DNA from: Pseudoscleropodium purum
Lineage: Eukaryota > Streptophyta > Bryopsida > Hypnales > Brachytheciaceae
Length of the DNA stretch: 64,000 bases
Assembly: GCA_963969395.1 (NCBI GenBank)
Contig: OZ017795.1
Coordinates: 36,809,063 to 36,873,062, forward strand
Reading direction: 5' to 3'
In this document: positions 36,291 to 48,339 of the stretch, in pieces
Layout of the letters: every line of letters begins with the position of its first letter
Position numbering within the stretch: position 1 is the first letter of the stretch
The notes under the pieces: model-generated
Database searches by the model: none
Told to the model about the DNA's origin: nothing
What the model saw: only the letters and a program-made list of their open reading frames with translations
Position numbers and translations under genes: made by a program

Positions 36291-37115
36291 AGTCATTCAA
36301 AATTGTATACTATATAAGACACTTATCTGTAAATTCATGGGAACATTGGATACTCTGAATTTTTTCGCAATTTTTTTATTGTTCTAGCTCACAACCCAAA
36401 AATAAATAACAATCAATGTTGCCATATTCAATTTCAAATCTTAAAAATGCTTGATTAGGCTTTTGGCTATTGTGAGGAAGTTTTTGATCAATTTTAGAAT
36501 AGTAAAAGCAAGTATTTTGTGAGATTTGCAAAACTATGATTAATGTGACTAATGCCCCAAAGGTATATTAGTCACATTAGTTACAATTGTGTAAATAGGC
36601 CCCAATTTTTGAGAGGGCAAGTGAAATGTTATAAAAATTTGTATATATGTTGGATACTATATGAGACACCTATGTGAAAATTTATAGGAACATTGGACAC
36701 TTTTGGATTTTTTTACAATTTAATTTGATTGTTTTAACTCATGATCCAAAAATAAAAATAATAATTGGCTTTGCCATAGTAGTGAGGCCTAAGTGAATTT
36801 TGCATATGATATGTGAATGTTTTATTTTTTTATACGTGTATAATTCTTAAGTTTTGCTTAGTGGAAAATTGAAAAACTTGACAAAGGTTATGTAATAGAC
36901 CCTAAAAAATACTAAATCCTAATACCATTTTGCAAATAGTATGTCAATACCTTGTTGCGGTGCATGTAAAATTCCTAAATTTTATTTAGTAGAGAATCAA
37001 AAAATTTGACAAGTCTTATGAAATAGAACCCAAACAATACTAAAACCTCAGAGACTTTTGCATATGGTATGTGAATGCCTTGATTATTTGCATGTGAATT
37101 TCCAATGACTTGTCT
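36290..37115 (+). repeat. Degenerate tandem duplications of two unit types
   Basis: A unit of about 140 bp with ATACTATAT.AGACAC, GGAACATTGGA.AC and CACAACCCAAAAATAA-like words occurs at about 36300-36430 and again at 36640-36780. It is followed by three units of about 125-135 bp starting near 36797, 36932 and 37057, each beginning TTTTGCA.AT..TATGT.AAT. No coding content is seen. Confidence 0.6.
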
Positions 37116-39100
37116 AGAACTGAATAAAAAGAATGAACTATTCTAATTACAATTAAAAAAAAACAAAAAAACAGATTAGAAAACAAGAAATGAAGAAAGT
37201 TTACATGCTATTGTAAACTACTAGATTGTTTCCTTGTGCTAGAGCGGTGGTCTCTACAACAAAGGAAGGCTGGCCTTTTGTTCCACGTCATCTCTCCAAT
37301 GGTAGCAAAGTCTGGAAGTTGTCACTTCCAAGGACAACCAACGACTTGCTATGTGAACTCTTCGTGTCTATCAGATCTTCATTGGCTACCCATGCACCCT
37401 AGCTTGTCCCTCCACAAAAGGTCTGTTGGATAGTGCAACGATCACCTACTACAAATTGAAAGTTGCCTCCCTTATAATTTCTACTCTCCCAACACTCTAT
37501 GCCTAGGTCCACTCTATTCCGCATCTTACTCTTCTTCCCTTACCTTTGTTTTTGAAAAAAATAAGAACTATGCATGAGTTCTTCTAGCCATGCAAATCTA
37601 TTTATGTAGTACCCATTGTCATCTTTGTCATCTTTCGATTAATTAGAGTCACCTTCTTGGCTAGAATCTCATGGCGGTGCAAGAACTTCTTGAAGCATTT
37701 TTTAACTATTGACTAGATCTAGCGATCCTATTTGCAAATCTTTGTGGACAATAGAGTGGTGTAGAGATGTCTCCCCTATTATGAGGATTAGTGACAAAGT
37801 GTAACTAGCCGAACGTTTTGAACTTGACGTGTCTTTGTGTAGCTGTGGTTTGTTGACTACCAGCTTCTTGGCGAGCTGAAAAATGCATGCTAGTGAAGGT
37901 AGGTTATTGAATTCTTCATGGTAGTGTGGTGGTTTGATTAAGCTTGTATTTCTTAATCCAAAAAGAAAGTAAAGGTCTAACTTACCCATTTTCCCTTCTA
38001 AAAAAAGTATCCTTGGCATTCCATTTGAGGTCAATTTTGAAAGAAGTATTGCAATATCATGCCACACTTGCTCTTTAATGAGTAGAGGAATGTGCGGGTG
38101 GAATTTTTGTCATTCGCATCACTCCAAACTCCTTGTAGCCTACCTATAAAAATGGTAATGGTAGTTATTGAATTGTAGGTTTACCAACAACTTTGAACTC
38201 CCTCAATAGACAGGTAAGGATCACAAATAGGCGACATTAAGCAAGGATACCACTGCACAACACACCACTTCTACAAGAGTCACGTCACTTGTGTCATCCA
38301 CTTTTTCTGTCGACCAATGGGGCACACTAGAGTCATTGTAGAAAATGCTACGCACTCCCTTAAAAGAGTTACACTACATCCACTTCCTTTGTCGACCAAT
38401 GGGGCACACTAGCAACGACTGGCAAATAAGACAACTCTCTTCTTCCTATTATTGTCTAGACCCCCCATCAATTATGATGGACTACTATGATTGACTACAA
38501 TGGATGTTTATGGGATAGGCTCCATAAAACCTTGATCCATAATTCCAAGGTAAAGGTAACACAATACTAAAGGTATGTTCCTTGTGTTCGCTGTGGATGT
38601 TGCACTTCAATAATGTTTGGTGTGTTTGGGCTTAATTTGCACAACCACCAAGGATTTCAAAAAATCACCAAAAATTGATTACACATCTAAAATCCATTTT
38701 GACCTCCAAATTCATTTAGCTCCCCCAAAGGACAATAGACCCATACGTTGACATTGGGGTCAAATTCATAAGACTCTATATGAAATCATTTTTGGGGAAT
38801 ATTTCATGAAATGAACAAGATGTTAACAAAAGGATTTCTATCCCTTGCAATGAACATACTCTCTCAATTTCTTTTCAAAGAAGGGAAAAAAGGACTAAGC
38901 TTCATAAACTTATGTATTCTATGAAATTCTTACATTAATAAACCTATCACCTATGTATGTAAGTTATTTTTCATTTTTCATAGTTTTTCCCATGAGAATT
39001 TAAATAATTTTCATTAAAATTTTCTAATCTATTCCTTTATGCCAAAGTTATAATTTCTGAAATTTTCATTGTATGCTATTTTTTATTATTCTTTGAATTA
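37115..39100. other. Spacer with short duplications and a weak minus-strand frame
   Basis: A 121-codon minus-strand frame (37702-38067) has a partly gene-like residue mix and may be a coding remnant, but no family is recognised. A word of about 37 bp containing TGTCGACCAATGGGGCACAC occurs at about 38295 and 38377, a tandem duplication with a period of about 82 bp. The rest shows nothing notable. Confidence 0.3.
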
Positions 39101-40466
39101 TTATTTAAAGAATCTGACCGAGGCGTAGAATACTAAAAGACCAAAAAATGGTCACCTAAGCACAGGACGGGTAACGCTTTGGCGGTAATTCCTCACCCTA
39201 CCTTACAATCTGAATTCAAATACAGAGCAAAATTTCCAAAATAACAAAAAACTCAGCAAGGACAGAATAGGTCCACTCATGGATACAAAGGTCCCAATTA
39301 TCGGACAGGGCACAGTCATCGACATCACCGTGCAGACATATATCTCAATTGCCAACAAATCAGTTTGAGTTCTCATAATCCCGAAAAACACAGGGAAGGT
39401 ACACTTTTACGATAAAACGTATAATGGAATCAAATGTAAGGGCCAAAATTCAACAGCGTTCTGGGAAGTTCCACGGACATAGCCAAAGCAAAACATCACG
39501 AAAATGATGGGAGGACTCTCAGCAAAATCCAAAGTTCAACCAGACGGATCTGCAGGAATAACAAGAAAAAACTTCAGAGGCATGCATTCATTGAAGACAC
39601 TGTCGGACGGCAGAGAGTGGACTAGCATACAAGCTGAACTGGAATATTAAGAGGAAGAGATCCACACACTCCAGGACACAGCACAAAATAGTGTATTCAC
39701 AGAAACAGCCCAGACACGAACGAAGTCGGCAATCCCACAACGTACCCCATGTGATCCAACATCATAACACGGTAATTGGGAACTGCTCCGCGGCTGGCAT
39801 TGACCCAAAGGACAATTTCAGACACTGAATCCGTAAAAGAGGATAAGGCTGTCGACACGTCCCAGTTCGATGATCGCAGGTCCAACTAACCAACCATACA
39901 GGGTGCTGCTCCCGACGCAGCAAAAAAACTAAGAGCCACTGGCCTAACTGAAATACACATACAGGGAAACCGTATGGAGAACATAGAAATCAAAGAAGGA
40001 AAAAAAACTACTGGCCTTGATGACCACACCGACGATGCAGCTGGAACTTAATCGATTCGACCAATGATCAGGCAAAGGCGGGACTATATCTGCAAAATTA
40101 CCTTCAAGGCGCATCCAAAGATGCAGGCAGACACTTAGAATAGACGAAGGCGGGAGTGGAGGCCTTCCTCATAACCCCTGATCTTATTCGCTTCAGCTGG
40201 GGAGGAACCACATCCATACTCGAAGCAGCAGGAACGCTTGACTGGGTCGCTGGTCGCACCTCGCGCAATTGAGCGCTCTCCAGGGAACATACCAGACCAA
40301 CACAGCGGAGTCCCAGGGAAATCGTAATGATACTAAAACGCATTCTTCCAGATGGCAGGGAACAATCGAACAGTCCGCAGGCAGTAGACCATCACCAAGT
40401 ACCAAGCTCGATCAAGGTAGGCTAGCCCAGTGAAAGGGTACCAACACCTGTCCATGCTCAGCTCAG
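39100..40466 (-). other. 3' flank of the PP2C gene
   Basis: Composition here is balanced and complex, unlike the AT-rich spacer, for about 1.3 kb downstream of the phosphatase stop codon. Minus-strand frames at 39697-39885 and 40104-40343 are open but not convincing as proteins. The block most simply holds the 3' UTR and conserved downstream DNA; 3' UTR introns or a separate non-coding transcript are possible. Confidence 0.35.
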
Positions 40467-41597
40467 CTAGCCACGGGGACGGTCGCCTCGAGGCATGTCC
40501 ACGGGGCATTTCGCAGAAGTGTGACTCGAAGGAGTACTGCCTCTGTTGCTCAACTTCGGGTCCAAATAAACAACCACAACAGTGATATCATCGTGAAAAT
40601 GACGGCGGATCCCGCGCTCAATGCCCTTCAGGTCAGAGTAACGCATCTCACGCTTCTTCGCAGCTTCTTGAAGAGCGGATTTCACCAGACGACGCGCGAT
40701 CCCAGCACGAGGATGACTGTACACGATGTCAACGGCCTCTTTGTTGCTCAAGTGCTCCCAAAGACCATCCGACGCAAAGATCACGAATTCGTCTTGCGGA
40801 GTAAGGTTGATAACATTGCACGCAGGCTCGGCACTCATCACAGGTCTCTTCAGAGGCTCAGGAAGACGAAAACGGGCAATGAGAGGGGCACGGTTGAACT
40901 CCGCATTCTTCAGATAGAAATCACCAATGGAACGGGAAACTTGAATCAGACCTTTCACACGCCACACACCATGCTTCAAAACCACGATTTGAGGATCGTC
41001 TTCATGCTTCGCATATAACTCATTCCGAACGGACTCGAAACTCGCATTGTGCTCTTCAGAAATCTGGCGAGCAACCACGCTGCCCGTGTCACGGCTGAAA
41101 CTACCCAAAACGGCGCGGGAATCGCCCACATTGGCGATATACAGTTTGGAACTGCAGACGACACCGACCAAACAACAAGACCCGACAGCAGCAAGTTGAG
41201 GTTTGGTCGGCCAGGCCTTCTGGACGATATCGAAAAATCGATCTTCCGCTTCCTTAAACGATTTGCAGAGAACGTCGCTGGACATACTCCCTTGTTCGGA
41301 AACATTCCTTTGAAAGAAATTGTACAAACACTCATTCACGCTACGAGCAGCTTCAGGTCCACCGTGACCATCATACACGCCCACAAAGGTGCCGAAGGAG
41401 CCAGTCTCCACTTGACTCAGATCTTCCAGGATGGCATTCGCCTGAACAACGGAGTAAGAGAACTCCCCGACGGTATGGGGGCAAAGATCCTTTCCCCAAA
41501 GCAATGGGTCTTGACGATCTGTCCCATCTTGAGCTTGCGAATGTTTCTTTGCTGGACGCCAACATGACATCACCATTTTCATGAACCACCCGAGCAT
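40467..41597 (-). CDS. Protein phosphatase 2C, plant clade D type
   Basis: This is a complete 376-codon frame without introns. The first ATG (MLGWF..) matches the N-terminal start of plant clade D PP2Cs, which also carry a CWRP-like motif here (residues 12-14). Metal-binding and catalytic motifs are intact: DGHGG (76-80), GDSRAVLG (158-165), SRSIGD (221-226), ASDGLWE (275-281) and HDDIT (335-339). Length and collinearity match the family through residue 347; the last 29 residues are a Ser/Pro-rich tail of no known function. In Arabidopsis, clade D enzymes dephosphorylate the penultimate Thr of plasma-membrane H+-ATPases and are inhibited by SAUR proteins; the same role here is inference. As I recall, relatives in flowering plants have several introns, so the lack of any here is notable. 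Confidence 0.95.
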   Translation of the reverse strand: MLGWFMKMVMSCWRPAKKHSQAQDGTDRQDPLLWGKDLCPHTVGEFSYSVVQANAILEDLSQVETGSFGTFVGVYDGHGGPEAARSVNECLYNFFQRNVSEQGSMSSDVLCKSFKEAEDRFFDIVQKAWPTKPQLAAVGSCCLVGVVCSSKLYIANVGDSRAVLGSFSRDTGSVVARQISEEHNASFESVRNELYAKHEDDPQIVVLKHGVWRVKGLIQVSRSIGDFYLKNAEFNRAPLIARFRLPEPLKRPVMSAEPACNVINLTPQDEFVIFASDGLWEHLSNKEAVDIVYSHPRAGIARRLVKSALQEAAKKREMRYSDLKGIERGIRRHFHDDITVVVVYLDPKLSNRGSTPSSHTSAKCPVDMPRGDRPRG

Positions 41598-41685
41598 CTT
41601 TTCACTTGATCGTCGCAGATTTCTAGCAGTTCATTCTGTTCACAACTTCATAAGCATCTCAGCTTGCTTCTTTCAAGTGAACACC

Positions 41686-41693
41686 CTTTTATA
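41686..41693 (-). promoter_or_regulatory. TATA box of the PP2C gene
   Basis: TATAAAAG on the minus strand lies about 89 bp upstream of the ATG at 41597, predicting a start of transcription near 41655-41660 and a short intronless leader of about 60 nt. Confidence 0.55.
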
Positions 41694-41699
41694 CCTCCA

Positions 41700-42714
41700 G
41701 AATCAAATGGCTCTCCTTTAGCCTCCATCGCTGAAAACACCCATTGCCTCTCCCATCAATAACTTCCTCCAAAAGCGCCATTCACAAATTCCCACATACG
41801 ACATTTCTGGGTTTCCTAAACTGTGTAGAAACACTTCATCTATGTTTCTTGGATTCAATTTAGCCAAGGACCTAGAATTGGCAGCCAATTATACTCAATT
41901 TGTCGACCCGGATCTGCAATCCGCGAACACAAGATGTTCAGATCCGCTATTTGCAAACATCCGAAAGAGCATCTTTGCCAGTGAAAAGAGTGTAAAACAC
42001 CGTGTTAATGAACAGTGGTAATTACGACGGACGAATCAGCACAAGACGGAAATCCAGATACAAAACTCTGAAAGGTGGTCTCCCACTCTCCCAAAATAAG
42101 TAAACACTCTTTCTCCCAGGCTCTCAGAAAGGCAATATATAATGTCAACGATATCGATTACAAGCTATCACCTCAGAAACTCGACTACAGCTTCCAAAAA
42201 GGGCAGTATAGACGACGGGCCGAAGAAAAAGTGGATCGCAATCGCTATACTAATGCTTCTCAGCTCCTATTAAAGCTGAATTGCCGAAACCTGTTAAGAG
42301 TTATCGATCGTGAAACAAGTCTATCGTAACAATCAAACCAAGTAGCAATGTTTTTCGATCCCACTGCTTCGATCAAGGAAACTAGGGGACATAATTGAGA
42401 TACCAGCGCAAACTGCAAGTAACATTAGTCTTAAACTCTTCTATCGATTCCGAGCAACTTGTATCCAACCAAATAACCTAGGGAAGGAGGAAGCCCAGAA
42501 GTCAAGCTGACGATTCCCATGCCAATCAATGTACAGCATTCAGAACGCCAACAAATGTGTCACGTCTTGGGATAGGCCTAAACAGGAGTGATGTGGCTGC
42601 CTAGAGATTCGAAACTTTACTCAATGCCGCTTGGGCTGCGGGGCAGGGTCCTTACCGGAATCTAAATCTGAACCATGTAGGCCGAATCCCAAATGATCGT
42701 AATCCATAGGCTGG
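41700..42714. other. Region between the PP2C promoter and the upstream gene
   Basis: This is about 1 kb of balanced composition. It should contain the rest of the PP2C promoter and the 3' UTR of the predicted multi-exon gene to its right, transcribed in the same direction. The plus-strand 84-codon frame (42075-42329) is not supported by anything else. Confidence 0.35.
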
Positions 42715-43716
42715 CTATTCATACTGAAACAATACTTCACAATTGGCGGCTCCGCCTCCCAAATGCTGCTCGCACTCAAGCAAAAGCATCAATTCCTCGA
42801 CCTTCCGGCCATTATTCCAAGCTATGAAGGTCCCTACAACCTCACTCTCGGGAAGACATTGCTTCCGCAAAAGTCCGTCGTAGGAATCAATAAGCCTGCC
42901 AATGATTTGAGCGTGTACACAGTCTGTGAAACGCAATAGATGAAGATCAAAGCTGCGCAGACTCTCACGACAGACCGAACCCGCTTGATATTAAGAAGGA
43001 CCAATAATTTACACGGCGTACACAAAGTGAGGCTGAAACTGCCACTTCCCGGTGAGCCAGTAGGACACTTGTCCTTCACAAGAAAGACACGTACCAAAGT
43101 GTACAACAATTCAACATACCGTGAGATTCCCTTGTGCAGCAGCTTAAGAGAATTACATCAAGATGGTGGTCCATATTCTCGTCCATGCTACACTTCCAAT
43201 CGCCGGTAGGAATCTCCCGCCTAAAAAACCTAAAAACTTAAAGCTCTCCACTCTCCCCAGAAAAGACCCCTTCCCTTCATACTCTCGGTTCTAACCCTCA
43301 AAACTACAACCATGAACCTCAAAAACGGACACAATAACTACCATCGCGGGCTGTCACAGAAGAACGATGCGCTGAATTTGAAAAAGTGCGCTCAGCGCTA
43401 ATCTACCGGAAGATTAGCTGCACAAATTGCACTCCAAGAAGCTTCCTACAATTTAAGAAAAGGTCAACTGTTCCTAATTGAGCGCAAGCAAGGTACGAAG
43501 GCCGACGAGAAGATTTCCCTTGCCCATGCACCTGTCCATTTCGTATGCAACTCTACGAGACCAAAATCAAGAAAAGAAACTCACCAGAGAAAGCTGATAA
43601 TTAGACACGCTCCAGCGCAGAGCCTTCAGAGCCAACAAGCCGACAACTACGTCCTCTCCAGACAAACGGAGGAGCCGAACCCGAGGATCGATCACCCCTT
43701 CAGCACCCTCCGACAT
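42715..43716 (-). CDS. Predicted five-exon gene, unrecognised ~187-residue protein
   Basis: I joined five minus-strand exons: 43585-43716, 43407-43445, 43120-43213, 43013-43073 and 42715-42952. The first in-frame ATG after a TGA (43780-43782) is at 43716. Every intron is GT-AG (GTGAGT..TTGTAG, GTAGAT..GGGAG, GTATGT..GTGAAG, GTAAAT..GCGCAG) and the phases fit (0, 0, 1, 2), giving one frame to a TAG. Exons 3-5 read as very gene-like protein: an acidic start, a VSYWLTGKWQF motif (about residues 92-102), a helix-rich part with RLIDSYDGLL and an acidic ELMLLLECEQ stretch. Exons 1-2 have an F-box-like hydrophobic pattern ending in a Trp, but I cannot claim that domain. Introns 3 and 4 (46 and 60 nt) are unusually short for plants, so these joints, or the gene's integrity, may be wrong. 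Confidence 0.5.
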
Positions 43717-44310
43717 CCCCGACCCGGCACAGTCCACATGTTTCCGATTCCGAAAGAATCTCCTTCGCTCTTCCTCCAATCAACCAACCCTACTCTCCCA
43801 GCCGCCATGCCATATCCACCCGCAGCAATTGGAGATCATCACACACAACAGGACGGAAGAGGTTGATGATGGGTGACCAATTGAGCGGACTCCACTGCAA
43901 TCGTCGAAATGAATAATTAAAGAAGAAAAAGCGAAGTCCGGGCGAATCGGTGGCCCAAGTGCCGCAGCCGTCGGCGACCGTCGACTGCTAATTAACTGAG
44001 GAAGCACCGCGAGTGGAATAAATAGCAAGAAGCGCCGGCGCCAGCCAAATCGGAAGCGCCCTTGGGCCAGAAGAGCTTCGAGGATTGCTCCACCGGAGCC
44101 CTCGTGGAACGAGACGCGTGGTAGGGACGACGAAAACTCGCCGTGGTCCCGACGTCGAGGGAAGGCTCTTGCGGAACTGACGAGGAGGAAGAAGAAGCCT
44201 AGGTCCAGAGGAAGGAAGCTGCACTTGACTTGTGCCGGGCAGAGCTTGAATTGGCTATGGCCGGCTATGGCGTCCGAGGCCTGTGGCCATGGCGTAGCTT
44301 ACCAAGCCAT
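43717..44310 (-). promoter_or_regulatory. GC-rich upstream region of the predicted five-exon gene
   Basis: This is a CpG-containing, GC-rich block with open frames on both strands that arise from its composition (for example 43988-44224 minus, 44230-44637 plus). It most likely holds the 5' UTR and promoter of the gene at 42715-43716. A divergent plus-strand transcript cannot be excluded. No convincing TATA box is seen. Confidence 0.35.
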
Positions 44311-44510
44311 CACGACTGGATCAGTTTGGACCGACGGGCTTTTCTTTTTCCTGTTATTCTTTTTCCTTTTATAAACCCGCCTAAGAGAGGTGGCATCCAT
44401 TTGGTGAATGTTTTCAAGAGCTTAGCTCTTGAAGGACCCGGCCCCATGACCAAGGTAATCAAAATGCTCTCATTATTATTCTTATTCTTTGTTTCTAGAG
44501 GCAAACAATC

Positions 44511-44648
44511 AAGTCATTCATTGGATGATTTTTGGCCTCACTGTCATTTAACCCCAAAGTACCCTAGTGCCTCAAATATCAAGTCATCCATTGGACAATT
44601 TTCGGCCTCACCATCATTTAATCCCATAGTGCTTTAATGCCTCAAACA
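44511..44648 (+). repeat. Two-copy tandem duplication, ~69 bp
   Basis: Both units run CAAGTCAT.CATTGGA.(G/A)ATTTT.GGCCTCAC, then CATTTAA.CCCA.AGT and GTGCCTCAAA-like or ATGCCTCAAA, starting near 44511 and 44580. About 85% of positions agree by eye. Confidence 0.7.
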
Positions 44649-44789
44649 TGGCCTCTCAAAACCAAAGATCTCCTTGTTTTACCATTATAATCTTTTCAAA
44701 AATATAGTCAAAGGATGTGTTCCTTTCCCTATAGCTCCGGTGCTATCTCCACTACAAAGCGATATGAATCAATACAATTGATTTATGTG

Positions 44790-45180
44790 AATTTCATTTT
44801 ACAAAAATTATAGTTTGATTGGAATGAATTGAAAATGATATCTCCACGACAAATTGGTACGAATCGGTATAGTCAATTATAGTCAATTTACATGAATCTC
44901 ATTTTACAAAAATGATAGTTTGATTGGAATGAATTGAAAACAATATCTCCGTGACAAATTGGTACGAATCGGTACAGTCAATGATAGTTTGATTGGAATG
45001 AATTGAGAACAATTTGGATCTCATTTTACATGATAGTTTTTGATTGGAATGAATTGAGAAGGATGTGGATCTTATTTACATAATAGTTTGATTGGAATGA
45101 ATTGGAATGAATTAAGAAGGATGTGGATCTCATTTTACATGATAGTAGTTTGATTGGAATGAATTGAGAAGGTTTTGTAT
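44790..45180 (+). repeat. Irregular array of ATAGTTTGATTGGAATGAATTG units
   Basis: The word TTTGATTGGAATGAATTGA recurs at least six times with spacers of 40-100 bp. Spacers alternate between an ATATCTCC.(C/T)GACAAATTGGTACG type and a GGATGTGGATCTCATTTTACA type. No ORF is seen. Confidence 0.7.
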
Positions 45181-45189
45181 AAATATGGG

Positions 45190-47810
45190 CTAAGCACTTA
45201 CAGATTAAGAGACATGTGACCAAGTCTTTTGCCAAAAATGATCCAATGTTTAATCTAGCATTTGGATCCATAGGTATATATCCTTCTAGTGTTTAGGTAC
45301 ATTCTTCAATTTCACAATAATCTTCAAAGTTATTCATTGTTTTTTGTTGAACCTTGTATCTTTCTAAGTTAAAGTGAACTTTCAAACATAGAAGCCAACA
45401 AAGATAAAAGATTTTCCAAAATTCTATACAATAGAGAATTGGAGTTTTCAGCCAACCAAGTTATTAGAAGAGTTTCATGAAAAGTTGGGGAGAAAATTTT
45501 TTTACTTTTGAAAAATTAATTTTAACATTGAATTTGAAATTTGGGGTTGCTTTTAGTTTGACAATAGGACAAAGGTATTCCTAAAATGTAATTCCTCCCT
45601 ACTCACATAGAAGTATAAACATTATAAAAGTTGGCAAAAGCAATTCTAATTAGGAAAAAAATAAAAATATTTTTTCCAATTTTAACTTTCAATGGAAGCC
45701 AGCATAGAAGTTGGCAAAAACAATTCTAATTAGGAAAATATTGAAAAAAAAATTTCAATTTCAATTTTGAATAGAAGTCAACCCTCAGTAAAAGATGTAT
45801 ATAAAATAGATGAAGTATTTTCAAATTTGATGAATAATAATTTTTTGCCTTTTCTTTAATAATGTGGCAAGTTTATACACTCAATGTTTCATACTTTTGT
45901 ACAAGGTTTTGAATTGGATGCAAAAGAAAGGAAAACTTGCAAATATGATGATATTAGAGAGAATCCTAAAAGTTTTGAAAGTACCTATCTTTTGAGTGGA
46001 TAGAAATAGTCACATAGAAGACTCACTCATGTGGTTACTTATTAATTTTGATTTAATTGCCCTCCTTAGATCTATATACAATCCATCCATATGAATATAG
46101 ATACACATATAGATGCACATATGTATATAAATTCACCCACCACTCCTAGGGCTTGTTTAATTCTTCCACCTCATCTCTTTTTGTATTTTTTTTAAATAAA
46201 TCTCGTCAACAAATGATATGGATTAATGGTTTTTGTATGTATTTCTATATTTAATATTTATATTAATGTATCCATATTTGTCTTCGTGTATCTAGATTGA
46301 CAACCAAATTGACAATCAAATTGATGATCCCACTTTTTGTGTTTTTTCCAAAAGTAATCCATGGTAGGGGAAAAGGTTTCTTTTTCCTCTAGTATAATCA
46401 ATGGCTCATATTTATTTGGCGAGGAGGTGGAGGTGGGCCGCGGTGGCATCTTTTTAGGACATAATCTCTTTTTAGTCCTTGTTTTGCTTTTTATCCTAGA
46501 TTGCATTAGAATTTCTTGTCAAATTTTTAATAAAACTATATTTTTGGGAAATGAAAATAAGATATGATTGTATGATATTTAGCTACATTTCATTCTCTTC
46601 TTTTGAAATAGAGGTTTAGCTCCTACCCTTGCAAAAAAAGAGGATCAAAAGATTTAGGGCTCCACTTGAGGTGCTAATTTAGTGTTCATACTATATCATA
46701 TTGATTATCTCATAGTTTTAGCTATCTAAACCAAATTTAAGGATTAAAAATTAAAAATATTATTTTTTAATTTTTTACATTATATATATATATAAGTTAG
46801 ATCTATAGTATTTTTCAAATTTAAAAGTACAAATAATTTGTAAGAAAGAATGTCTAAAATCCTTTTTAATAATGCAAATATCAAAAAGTTAAAGATTTCA
46901 TAAAGTATACTCCATCGAATCTTGTCCAAAATCTTCAAACTTAGAAGTCAATTTCAAAACTACAATGGCTACAAAATATTCTACCTCTAATAGTTATTAT
47001 TAAGAGCCTTAATCCTAAAAGGACAAACTTATGACCTCTTTTTCAAACTTCAAAGTCCTATAGCCATACTTCCATTTTGCAACTATATGTGAATGAACTT
47101 TTAAAGTTCTTTTTTGAGATGTTATCACATGTCTTCTTTAAATTATAAAATAATTAAGAAAATAAAAATTTGAAGTTATTTTGAATTTGGCAATTCTTGA
47201 AAAGTGAAAAAATATTAACATTAATTACAAAATATGCCTTAAAACTCTATATACTTTTCTATATGTGGATTATTGTGTAAAGCATTATAGTACAAATGAA
47301 TTTGCCATATCATTCCAAAATTAAAAAATCAGCAAGAAGGTTTAAAGTCCACAATTCAAATTGCATTAAAATTTTGAATTCAAAAAAATATTCAAAAATT
47401 TTAATTGGAATAAAAACTAGAATCAATAAATCTCATTCCATTAGTTGGACACAACTTCCAAAATTTTCATCTTATAACTAAAATACAGATTAAAAAAAAA
47501 GAAAAAAATTACCAAAATATTATACACAATGATTGGTGGAAATGACATTTTTTTTATATAGGTTAGCCAAAATATCACAAAGACGAAAAATCCAAAATTG
47601 CTCATTGAAAATGAGTTCAAGTAACTCTTTCAAACTTAGAGTTGAAGTTGAACGTGTGACGTTTGAAAACCCTAAGTGAAACTAAAATTGCTTGATGACT
47701 TAATATTTATCTCACATGTGCATATAGTGGTTATACATCTATTGTAATTATAATAGAATTTAAAAACAAAAATTTGATTTTCTTTATAATTGAATGGACT
47801 AACATTCCTA
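45190..47810. other. AT-rich spacer, no gene seen
   Basis: A CAATTCTAATTAGGAAAA word is duplicated near 45640 and 45720, and a TA microsatellite lies at about 46780-46793. Open frames are short and low-complexity. Confidence 0.4.
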
Positions 47811-48335
47811 ACACCCTTAAATAACCAAGGCGGTATCATATTTTGATGTTAACTAAATTTTGAAGTTAAATAGAATTGTATCGAATCATTAATTTTTTTT
47901 TGTATTTTTGTACAATTGAATATCTTTTAAAGTCTATTTAAATCATTAGAAACTTGATTTTGAAAGAAATTAATTATAATTTTTCTATTCAAGATTTTGT
48001 AGAAAGGTGTCCAAATCTTAATTTTTTTAATATTTGAGGCTCATCTCCATGAGCCTAAAATATTTTAGATATGAAGGAGATTGTATTGAAAATTCATTTA
48101 AAAAAATTTAGAATAGATTTTGAGAAGTCAATTTTCTATTATGGTTACTTATGTTGAATCTTTTAACTTCAAACTTTTTTCAAGATCTCATTTTTAAATT
48201 TGACATGTAAAAAAGGATTGAAAGACTTCAAATCAGCTTGAGAATTTTAAAACACTCTTGATCAAACATTATAATCTTTCAATCCATAAACAATTTTGTT
48301 GTGTTTTCTTTTCTTATGTCATTGACATGTCTAGT
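47811..48335. repeat. Diverged copy of the interior of TTAA element D
   Basis: This segment aligns in order with 50180-50690: TTTTGAAGTTAAATA, TTTTTCTATTCAA.ATTTTGT, ATGAGCCTAAAATA, AGATTTTGAGAAG, TTATAATCTT.CAA and TCTAACATGTCTA-like words (here GACATGTCTA). Its right end abuts the left terminus of element C. Confidence 0.6.
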
Positions 48336-48339
48336 TTAA

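Noticed and set aside
40521..41567. Plus-strand frames of 165 and 172 codons over the phosphatase
   Set aside because: They lie antisense to a fully conserved PP2C frame and carry no recognisable motif.
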